Assembly (NCBI GenBank): GCA_945876405.1
Contig: CAMCOJ010000102.1
Location: forward strand, 1 to 7,358
Reading direction: 5' to 3'
Origin: an uncultured Ruminococcus sp.
GTDB taxonomy: Bacteria > Bacillota > Clostridia > Oscillospirales > Ruminococcaceae
DNA length: 7,358 nt
Of the stretch, positions 1 to 7,312 are shown piece after piece. The notes beneath the pieces were generated by a model. The model ran no database searches. It saw nothing but the letters and a program-made list of their open reading frames with translations, and had not been told where the DNA came from. Each line of letters opens with the position of its first letter. The stretch's first letter is position 1. A program made the position numbers and the translations under genes.

Positions 1-2
1 GG

Positions 3-1214
3 AACTTTGTGAAAATAATAGATATCGTAGACAGGCCTTATACTGGCTATGTTATGGATAAAGTAGAAGATCATAAACCGCTTAATTCATACCTTATACA
101 GGATAAAAATATGTCCTTTTCTGAGTGGTATAATCAGGGACTTGGTTTGAGAGAACGTATTTTTATCGGGTATATTATCGCAAAAGCTTTTGGAGAATTA
201 GAAAGAAGCAATTTATCATACTGTGATATCTCAGGTAATAATATTCTGGTACGGACGAGTAAGGGTGCATCAATCAAAATGATAGATGTAGACAATATTT
301 ATGTGGCTGGAAAAGGGACTGCAGCTGTACTTGGAACTCCGAGATACATAGCACCTGAAGTAATCAGCCGCCAGAAGAATCCGGATGTATTGTCTGATAA
401 TTATTCACTAGCAGTACTTTTATTCGAGCTTCTTCGTGTAGGTCATCCGTATATAAGCGATGATATTCTGGATGGAACTCCAGAAGATGAAGAGGCTGCT
501 CTTGCAGGAAAATATGATTATGTTAATGATGGGAATTCTACAAACATGCTTCCGGCGGATATTGTTTTTACAGATAAGTTAAAGCTGTTATTTGAGCGAT
601 GCTTTGTAAACGGTAAAAAGAACCGTATAGAAAGGCCGTCAGCAAAAGAGTTTGAGTTCGCTCTTCTTGAAGCCAGCAATAAAGTCATTAAATGTTCTTC
701 GTGCGGAGCATGGCATTATCCACGAAAATCAGGAAAAGTGTATGAGGGGTGCCCATGGTGCGATGCGGTTTCCAAGCCAAAGGCAAGGCTGAATTTCTAT
801 GATGTACTTACCGAAGGTGAAAATTATAGAACGGGCAAGATTGCAGATGGCAGCAGACAAGGAAAATTAGTTAATACATATATTCTTCGGGAAGGAAAAA
901 ATCAGATAAAAAGCTTATATGTTCTTAGGTATGATGATCCTTCAAAGGATAAGCTTTCAGCTGAAAATTTTATGACAATTGCCAAAAATGATGAAGGCTA
1001 CTGGGCGTATAACGAATTTGATAAGGCTGGTATAGTTGTGTTTCAATTCAGTACAGGAAAATATATTGATGTAGAAAATAAAAAGGCAGTATTGCTGCAG
1101 AATGGTGACTATATTTGCTTTGAGATTAATAGCGGAGACTCTGTCACAATAGATGTAGCAGGTAATGAGTATTCGTTTATTAGAAAAGCGAGATTCTTGG
1201 AGGAAGCAGTATGA
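3..1214 (+). CDS. Ser/Thr protein kinase with zinc ribbon (TerY-P/YegI-like), 5'-truncated
   Basis: Predicted cytoplasmic eukaryotic-like protein kinase. The frame is open to the left edge, and its first residues (NFVKIIDIVDRP..GYVMD) look like the beta4-beta5/hinge part of the N-lobe. The glycine loop and ATP-binding lysine therefore lie upstream, and the GTG at 9 is unlikely to be the real start. Counting from that GTG: the catalytic loop YCDISGNNIL has Asp73 and Asn78; the metal-binding motif is DVD (Asp93) instead of DFG, as is common in YegI/TerY-P kinases; GTPRYIAPE ends at Glu117; the C-lobe helix DNYSLAVLLFELL is at 130-142. A zinc ribbon follows (Cys229, Cys232, Cys248, Cys251). The last ~140 residues form a beta-rich, possibly FHA-like domain, which is a weak call. 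The stop overlaps the helicase start (ATGA), so the two are co-translated. Known TerY-P kinases sit beside vWA and PP2C genes; these would lie upstream. The kinase identity is secure, the subfamily likely. Confidence 0.92.
   Translation, partial: NFVKIIDIVDRPYTGYVMDKVEDHKPLNSYLIQDKNMSFSEWYNQGLGLRERIFIGYIIAKAFGELERSNLSYCDISGNNILVRTSKGASIKMIDVDNIYVAGKGTAAVLGTPRYIAPEVISRQKNPDVLSDNYSLAVLLFELLRVGHPYISDDILDGTPEDEEAALAGKYDYVNDGNSTNMLPADIVFTDKLKLLFERCFVNGKKNRIERPSAKEFEFALLEASNKVIKCSSCGAWHYPRKSGKVYEGCPWCDAVSKPKARLNFYDVLTEGENYRTGKIADGSRQGKLVNTYILREGKNQIKSLYVLRYDDPSKDKLSAENFMTIAKNDEGYWAYNEFDKAGIVVFQFSTGKYIDVENKKAVLLQNGDYICFEINSGDSVTIDVAGNEYSFIRKARFLEEAV
1199..1203 (+). promoter_or_regulatory. Ribosome binding site of the helicase gene
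   Basis: GGAGG lies 7 bases before the ATG at 1211, inside the last codons of the kinase gene. Together with the 4-base ATGA overlap it fixes the helicase start and indicates translational coupling. Confidence 0.85.
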
Positions 1215-4200
1215 AGATATCTGAGATCTATCCCGCTATGGGATTAAAAATAAAACTGAGTTTTGAAGATACTTCAGTTCGTTTTACAACAGGTATACTC
1301 GTTCGTATTGAGCCAACACAGGATAGACAGAGTTTTCTTGTGAACCAGTACGGAGAAGGAGCAAAAGAAAATAAATCAGTACTGTGTAAAGCGAGCCCTC
1401 AAACGGCTGATTACCTTCTTGATATGTTTGAAGGAGAGCATAGTGATGCTTACAGATGTATGTTTCTGATTGATGGCGTTAATAATGACAGCATTGAGAT
1501 TCAGACATACACATTTCAGTCTGTAACTGAGTATAAATCGGCAATAACGATTATCGTAACGGATAAGTTGCTTGAACAGACAACTATTGAGAAGCTTAAG
1601 CATGATTATGTGTGGAATCAGCTTGGAATGCCGGCACTGTTCTGTCTGAATTATAAGAATAAGAAGAAGCAGAACGCCAATATCAGATTTATTGGTGGTA
1701 AAAGGTTCTTAATTGCACAGAATACAGTCCGAGGGATAATAGCAGACAGTGTCGGCTATCTGAAAGATAAATATGATGTACCGGTAGACATTTTTGTTGC
1801 ACCGGAGATCAATTTTGTAGAACAGTCTGATATGCCGTTCGTAAATGAAGCGCTGGCTGCCGATATTGAGAAAATTTCAAATCCGGCATCTTATTTTGCA
1901 CGTTGGGAAGCATATGATGCACTCAGCAAAAAACTTTTGATTGCTGAAAGTGAGGAGTTCGGAGAGATTAAGTACAGTTCATGTAAACCAATACAAGAAG
2001 TAAACGGAGTAACATATGAATTTGAAACTGATGAAGAATTAGATGATTTTCTTAGAGGAAATGAGCTTGGAGCTTCTGAGGGAGAATCAGCTGAAGACGA
2101 ACTGAATGATCATAAAAGAAAAAAGCAATATGCTGTTGGTCAGGTAAAAAAAATCATAGGCAATAAGATCACAACATTCTATGAAACAAATGATTCTGTC
2201 GACGAAATACCTTTTAAGGGAGTATTAAAGCTTTATACTGCCGGCGATATGTCTATCATGGCCAGAAGACTTGCTGCCAGGGAACGTATGATAAAGCACA
2301 GAGCACCGATCAAATCAATAGTTGAGCTTATTGAGACTGGTACATCCAGGTATGAGCTTCCTAGTGCATGGGGAAAACATAAGGCTGTTACAGAACAGCT
2401 CCGCAGAAACTTTAAACGAGCAAACGAACTGAACAAAGAGCAGACAGAAGCCCTTGAATTAGCAGTTAATACACCGGATATAGCATTAATACAGGGACCT
2501 CCGGGTACAGGAAAGACTACAGTTATAAAAGCAATATGTGAACGATTCCGTGAGATTTTTGAGGCGGAAGAAAAACAGCTTCAAAAGGCTAATCCTGAGC
2601 ATACTTTGCGAAGTCCTAAAATTCTGATTTCAAGCTTTCAGAACGAGGCGGTTGATAATGCTATTTCTGCACCGTTGCCTGGTGATATCCCTGCATATCG
2701 TAAAACTGCAAAGAGATCATCGGATAGCACCAAAGAACAATATCAGCGGTCACTAGAAAAATGGTACAGTGGGTTATGTAGTACTATATCAGGAATGATT
2801 GAAGACAATGCAGCTCCGGAGTTCGTTGAGAAAAAAAGAGCGCTGGACGATGAGTTCCTTTCATATAAAAATGCAGGTGAACCCTTGGATAAAGCATTGG
2901 ATCTGATCAACCACTATCTTGATTATGTTGAAATTGCTTATCCTGAAAGTCTAGTTGCTGAGGCAAAGGCAATTATCATGTCAGCAGAAGCAGCTTCCTC
3001 CGGAGATGATTATGAAGATCTGATCGTTAAAAGAATAAAGGCTCAAAGAATAACAGCTGAAGCATTTGAGGATGACGGAGCCAGAAATGCAGGAAAATTA
3101 GCGGCATATATCAGAGTCAATGAAGATTTGGAAATAGATGAAGATCTATGTAAGGCTATTGAAAAAGTTACAGAAGATGAGTTTTCAGAGAATGATTTCA
3201 ATAATTATGTAAATGCAGTTAATGAGCTTGAAAAGAGATTCTGCAAGAATCATATCGTTATTGATATTCAGGATAAGGACAAGATTAACGAATGCATTTT
3301 AACTTTGGCAAATGTGTTTTCAAAGCATTATCTGAACACGCTGTCCACAATGGAGAGTAAAAAGTCTCTTATACTTAGCGAGTTTTTAGTTCGTCTTGAA
3401 CAGGATTATGAAAATATAGTAAAGAAGTATTCTATGACCACGGCTGCAACATGTCAGACCAGTCTTGATCTTCATGGAGACAGTGATAAAACATTCGATC
3501 TTGTAATTATCGATGAGGCCGCAAGAGCCAATCCTCTGGATTTGTTTATTCCAATGTCTATGGGTAAAAAGCTCGTATTGGTCGGGGATCACAAACAACT
3601 TCCGCACATGCTTGAACCTGATGTTCTTAAAATGCTGGCGGATGATCCAAAATTCAAGGATATACCTGAGATAGAAAAAAGCCTTTTCGAGCGGCTTTTT
3701 GATATGTTCTCGAATGGTCAGCGCCGAAAGGCAATCGCACTGACACATCAATTCAGAATGCATCCCGATATCTGCAGCTTTGTAAGTGAGGCCTTTTATG
3801 ATGGAATGCTGAAAACCTCCAAATCCATTACTGCTGAGGATAGAAGAAGTCCAAAGGAGATAAACAATGGTAAAGCACTTACTTTTGTTAATATTCCTCT
3901 TTCCAGGGGTGTTGAAACATCTGGCGTATCCAAGAGCAGATGGGCAGAGGCAGAGCTTATTGGAGAAGATGTCAGAAAAATACTTGATATTGATCCTGAT
4001 GCAAGTATAGGTATAATAACATTCTACTCTGCACAGGTAAAATTATTAAAAACTCATTTGGATAGTTTCCTAAATGAAGAAGAAAAGCGAAATATTGAAA
4101 TTGGTTCGGTAGATGCATTTCAGGGAAAGGAATTTGATTATGTTCTGTTGTCCTGCGTTCGTGCTAATTCACCTAAGAACGGGGAAAAGCCGGTCGTTGG

Positions 4201-4360
4201 TTTTCTTGAAAAGCCTAATCGTCTTTGTGTTGCCTTCAGCAGATCCATAAGACAGCTTGCGGTTTATGGAGATGCCGATACTCTAATTCAAATTCCTTGC
4301 TTTTCAAAACTATTTGAGATATGTGCTATAAATGGAGGAGGATGCTATCGTGAGTATTGA
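1211..4360 (+). CDS. UPF1-like superfamily 1 helicase (AAA_11/AAA_12 type)
   Basis: ATP-dependent SF1B-type helicase of the UPF1/DNA2-like group, 1049 residues. Every core motif is visible: a Q-motif-like NKEQTEAL just upstream; Walker A QGPPGTGKTT (428-437, Lys435); motif Ia ISSFQNEAVDNAI; motif II DEAA (768-771); motif III GDHKQLP (792-798); motif IV QFRMHP (847-852); motif V GSVDAFQGKE (965-974); motif VI RLCVAFSRS (1004-1012, with arginine finger Arg1011). The first ~370 residues match no domain I recognise; they include an acidic linker around 272-300 before a conserved-looking stretch leading into the core. About 260 residues of mostly helical, charged sequence separate motif Ia from motif II, far more than a minimal core needs. 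No nuclease motif was seen, so it is probably a remodeller rather than a cutter. By family knowledge, UPF1-like helicases act on RNA or DNA, and in CoCoNuT loci the equivalent is called CnuH; that assignment here is inference. It overlaps the next gene by about 11 bases. Confidence 0.96.
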   Translation: MKISEIYPAMGLKIKLSFEDTSVRFTTGILVRIEPTQDRQSFLVNQYGEGAKENKSVLCKASPQTADYLLDMFEGEHSDAYRCMFLIDGVNNDSIEIQTYTFQSVTEYKSAITIIVTDKLLEQTTIEKLKHDYVWNQLGMPALFCLNYKNKKKQNANIRFIGGKRFLIAQNTVRGIIADSVGYLKDKYDVPVDIFVAPEINFVEQSDMPFVNEALAADIEKISNPASYFARWEAYDALSKKLLIAESEEFGEIKYSSCKPIQEVNGVTYEFETDEELDDFLRGNELGASEGESAEDELNDHKRKKQYAVGQVKKIIGNKITTFYETNDSVDEIPFKGVLKLYTAGDMSIMARRLAARERMIKHRAPIKSIVELIETGTSRYELPSAWGKHKAVTEQLRRNFKRANELNKEQTEALELAVNTPDIALIQGPPGTGKTTVIKAICERFREIFEAEEKQLQKANPEHTLRSPKILISSFQNEAVDNAISAPLPGDIPAYRKTAKRSSDSTKEQYQRSLEKWYSGLCSTISGMIEDNAAPEFVEKKRALDDEFLSYKNAGEPLDKALDLINHYLDYVEIAYPESLVAEAKAIIMSAEAASSGDDYEDLIVKRIKAQRITAEAFEDDGARNAGKLAAYIRVNEDLEIDEDLCKAIEKVTEDEFSENDFNNYVNAVNELEKRFCKNHIVIDIQDKDKINECILTLANVFSKHYLNTLSTMESKKSLILSEFLVRLEQDYENIVKKYSMTTAATCQTSLDLHGDSDKTFDLVIIDEAARANPLDLFIPMSMGKKLVLVGDHKQLPHMLEPDVLKMLADDPKFKDIPEIEKSLFERLFDMFSNGQRRKAIALTHQFRMHPDICSFVSEAFYDGMLKTSKSITAEDRRSPKEINNGKALTFVNIPLSRGVETSGVSKSRWAEAELIGEDVRKILDIDPDASIGIITFYSAQVKLLKTHLDSFLNEEEKRNIEIGSVDAFQGKEFDYVLLSCVRANSPKNGEKPVVGFLEKPNRLCVAFSRSIRQLAVYGDADTLIQIPCFSKLFEICAINGGGCYREY
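4334..4341 (+). promoter_or_regulatory. Ribosome binding site that decides a GTG start for the third gene
   Basis: GGAGGAGG lies 8 bases before the GTG at 4350, an ideal spacing. The alternative in-frame ATG at 4332 overlaps this element itself and has no comparable purine-rich site upstream, so GTG at 4350 is the better start. Confidence 0.82.
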
Positions 4361-5918
4361 TATTCTGAATATGAGGCGTTATAACGAAGATGCTCAGGCA
4401 ATAGATGTAGCACTTCCGGTCCTGGCTGTCGAATGTGAAGCTACTCCGCCTATGCAGAATCACCTTGATGCCTATGAAGAAACCGTGTTGAAACTTATTT
4501 CACTGGGACTATCAGCACATGGTATTTCACAGACATTAAATGCTACGGAAAGTCTGATAGAAGAGATATTGTCTCAACTCGAAGTAAAGGCGTATACGCT
4601 GCGGGAAATCGGTAAACCATGGAAGCTTACCGAGGATGGAAAAAAGTATCTTGACGGAACTATAAAGGAAAGAGCTTCATCTGAATCGCAGTATGGTTAT
4701 ATGTTTGTAAATGCGATAAAAAAAGAAGTGCTTCCGTTTTTCTATCAGGGCGATGTTGGTCAGATCTCACTTTTTCGTGGTGAATCTCTTCCACTTCTTA
4801 TCACACTTGAAGATGATGTGGATAAAACCTTTGATTCACCGTTAATAAAACAGTCTGCCCTTAAGAAAGCCTATAAGTTGTATTTCAGAAACCTCGAAAC
4901 TGCAAAGGAATTAGAGGACGGGAATATTAGCAAAGAGGAAGCAGTAGATATATTTGCTGATCTTGAATCCTTTGATGAAGAAGCTGAAGAACTTGATGCT
5001 ACTGATAATAATGATAAATCCACTTCTCTTAAAGGAAACATGTTTATCAGAGCGTTAAAAAAAGCACCAAAAAAGGTATATCTTCGTATGAGGATAATCA
5101 TAGATCCATGTTATCCGGGCGGATACAGAGCAGAATCACCTTTTGATTTTGGCGGTATTGATAATGGTTATTTTCTAAGGCAGATACAATGGCTTGAACA
5201 GTCTGGCAGTACTTATCTTGACGAAGAGGATTTTCAGACTTTCCTTAACAGAGAAATTTGCAAGCTAAGTCCGTCATATAACACCTCAAAAAAGGATTTT
5301 CAGGTGTTTGTAATGGAAAGGATTCCTCTTCTGAAGATCTTCAGATCCCGTTTTACATACATCTATGAAGATATGGAGCGGATCTATAGCCTTATGCAGA
5401 GACAGGGTAGTCTTCTTGAAAAAGAAAACATTGTTAATAACATTGCCCGAAGTGTGGTTGAAGGGTTGTTTAATGCTTGTTTTCGCAATATAGATCAGGC
5501 AAAACTGAATCTGATACAGCAAAAAGCATTTGATGATATACATACCTGCGGATATGTTATTTACAAGAAACATATTTGTTCAACTGCCGGATTGCCGGAG
5601 GATACACTTCAGTGGATGAAAGAACGATATTTGAGTACTGTATTAGGAAGACTTAATAATACTTATGGAAATAGTATCGTAGAAAAGTTTATTAATATGC
5701 TGGTTATTGAGTATCATCTTGGCAGCGTTCAGATCAAACGGTTCCTTCATCAGCCGAATATTAAAGAAAAATACGAAATGATTGATAAGCTGAACCGTAT
5801 TAGGAAAAAGGTTTCTCATGATACGGACGACCGTTTCACCAATAATGATTACGATTTTTATATGGCTAGTGTATTTGGATTGATCAATAATCTTTTAGAA
5901 GCATTCAGGGAGGATTGA
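4350..5918 (+). CDS. Hypothetical protein with winged-helix-like N-terminus and HEPN-like C-terminal motif
   Basis: I do not recognise the full-length family. From the GTG at 4350 it has 522 residues (528 from the less likely ATG at 4332). Residues about 40-101 read as a winged helix: helical DAYEETVLKLISLGL, a second helix SAHGISQTL, a recognition-like helix SLIEEILSQLE, then a wing ending in LTEDGKKYL. The middle holds a very acidic, probably flexible stretch (about 189-224), followed by a lysine-rich segment and a beta-strand-like stretch, YLRMRIIIDP. The last ~110 residues are helical and contain RIRKKVSH, which satisfies the HEPN RNase signature Rx4-6H (Arg485-x4-His490, or Arg483-x6-His490). 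HEPN domains are typically metal-independent RNases or inert helical scaffolds. No signal peptide or membrane segment was seen. Its position between a UPF1-like helicase and a coiled-coil NTPase suggests an RNA-directed effector or adaptor in the same complex. The gene is certain; the function is inferred. Confidence 0.9.
   Translation: MSIDILNMRRYNEDAQAIDVALPVLAVECEATPPMQNHLDAYEETVLKLISLGLSAHGISQTLNATESLIEEILSQLEVKAYTLREIGKPWKLTEDGKKYLDGTIKERASSESQYGYMFVNAIKKEVLPFFYQGDVGQISLFRGESLPLLITLEDDVDKTFDSPLIKQSALKKAYKLYFRNLETAKELEDGNISKEEAVDIFADLESFDEEAEELDATDNNDKSTSLKGNMFIRALKKAPKKVYLRMRIIIDPCYPGGYRAESPFDFGGIDNGYFLRQIQWLEQSGSTYLDEEDFQTFLNREICKLSPSYNTSKKDFQVFVMERIPLLKIFRSRFTYIYEDMERIYSLMQRQGSLLEKENIVNNIARSVVEGLFNACFRNIDQAKLNLIQQKAFDDIHTCGYVIYKKHICSTAGLPEDTLQWMKERYLSTVLGRLNNTYGNSIVEKFINMLVIEYHLGSVQIKRFLHQPNIKEKYEMIDKLNRIRKKVSHDTDDRFTNNDYDFYMASVFGLINNLLEAFRED
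5907..5913 (+). promoter_or_regulatory. Ribosome binding site of the coiled-coil gene
   Basis: AGGGAGG lies 9 bases before the ATG at 5923, within the last codons of the preceding gene. It supports that ATG as the start; only four bases separate the two coding regions. Confidence 0.85.
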
Positions 5919-5922
5919 TAAA

Positions 5923-7312
5923 ATGGGAAAAGCTAAAAACAGAAATAAGAATAAATCTCAACCGCAGCGTCCTGTAGTACAGAATGCTTCAGTAGAATCT
6001 AAAGGAGTGACATCTTCTCACGTAAATTCAGAACCTGTCACTAAAGATGATTTGGCTTCAAGTGCTAATCAGGCTGAATTTGAAAAAAACAAGGAAGCGT
6101 TACTGCAGCAGGCTTTGCAGGAAATAGACGAATGGGAAAAGGCTAAGACTGTCTCGGAAGCGGCTGCTAAAGAAGCTGAAGAAGCTTTGGAAAAGCTTGA
6201 AGCTAAGAAGAAAGACCTCGAAGAGCAGCGGGATGAATTACAGAAACAGTTTGATGAGATTCAGGATAAGTACAATAATGCTGAGAAAACTGTCAATGAA
6301 GCAACTGAAAAAGCAGACTCTGTAAAATCTAATGCTGATACTTATGCTGCGGATGTTCGCAAAAAAGCGGATGAAGAACGTTTAGCTACACTTAAGGAAG
6401 CCGCAGAAGAGGCAAGGAAGGCATGGCAAACTCAGATAGATGATCTTACCAGACAGATTAAAGATATTGCAGATCGTGAAGCTGCTTTAAATGAAGGAAA
6501 CCGTAAGCTTGAGCGGGCTACTCGTAAAATAGAAGACGAGAAAGAAGCTATTGCTGAGTTGAAGGAAGATCTTCAGAACCGTAAAAGCAGATATGATGCG
6601 GCTAATCCTGCAAAGATTACGGCTCTGGAAACAGAACTAACTGATGAAAGAAGTAAATATCAGGCATTGCAGGAACGTTATCAGGCTTTGGCAGACAGAC
6701 TGGAAAAGCTACAGGTATTGATGGACACCATAAAGACCGAGATAGAAGATCCTGAAAAAGGAACTCGCATCGCATCTATGAATGAAGTTGTTTCAGCTCT
6801 TCAGGAATTCAGGAAAAAGTATGAAAGTCTGGCTGCGATATATAGTCGCTATCCGGATAACTCTTCAATATCGGCTCTGGAAGAAAAAGCACAGAAAGTT
6901 GAAAATCTTGAACGTGAAAATGAAGCATTGGAGCAGGAACGAAACAGATATCGTGAAGAGGTAGTTGCAGCAAGAAATGCAACTAAAGAACTGGAAATTG
7001 TCAAGCAGGAGGTTGAAGCTACAAATGCGTTAAATGAACATCTTCTTCAGGAATTAGAAAGTCATAAGACTGCGCTTGAAAGCAGAACAGGCGATACATG
7101 TCCGTCTTTAACCAAGGTAGATACCGAAACCGAAGCACAGGACTTTATAGATGATGTTACGAAACGTATTCAGCGCACATCGATTCAATCGCTGCGTGAG
7201 CTGGTCAGTCATGTTAAAAACTATGCAGGAACAGTGGAGCAACTGTATTATACAGATAATGATATTAGAGCTTTTCTGGCAGGTATGTCAGTTAGCCGCC
7301 TTCTTATACTTC
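5923..7312 (+). CDS. Long coiled-coil protein, N-terminal part of a probable McrB-like AAA+ NTPase, 3'-truncated
   Basis: The gene starts at an ATG with a good ribosome binding site and has no stop before the sequence ends. About 463 residues are genuine; the frame also stays open through the adapter to 7358, but those residues (PVSYTHL...) are artefact. Residues 1-50 are basic, Lys/Asn/Gln/Ser-rich and probably disordered. Residues ~52-390 are almost all Glu/Lys/Gln/Ala/Leu with heptad-like spacing, a long coiled coil interrupted near 276-282 (DPEKGTR) and 307-315 (YSRYPDNSS). From ~400 the composition changes to a globular lead-in, DFIDDVTKRIQ, then DIRAFLAGMSVSRLLIL (447-463). In McrB-like AAA+ proteins a phrase of this kind runs straight into the GISGTGKTSL P-loop, so the cut falls just before Walker A. 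A coiled coil fused to an McrB-like GTPase is the hallmark of CoCoNuT CnuB proteins. Alternatives are an SMC-like or purely structural coiled-coil protein. The coding region is secure, the AAA+ assignment probable. Confidence 0.9.

Noticed and set aside
9..11. GTG as the true start of the kinase
   Set aside because: The frame stays open to the left edge, the sequence begins in the middle of the kinase N-lobe, and there is no ribosome binding site in the eight bases before it.
3386..3763. Antisense ORF of 125 codons within the helicase gene
   Set aside because: It runs opposite conserved motifs II-IV of the helicase; the translation has no recognisable domain and looks like a mirror of coding sequence.
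5286..5573. Antisense ORF of 95 codons within the third gene
   Set aside because: Fully inside a supported gene, with no recognisable product.
6301..6560. Possible tandem repeat in the GAA/GCT/AAG-rich coiled-coil region
   Set aside because: The similarity comes from biased Glu/Ala/Lys codons in heptads; no exact repeated unit could be found by eye.
6782..6964. Short + strand ORF of 60 codons inside the coiled-coil gene
   Set aside because: Out of frame with a long, well-supported coding region that has its own ribosome binding site; no ribosome binding site of its own was seen.
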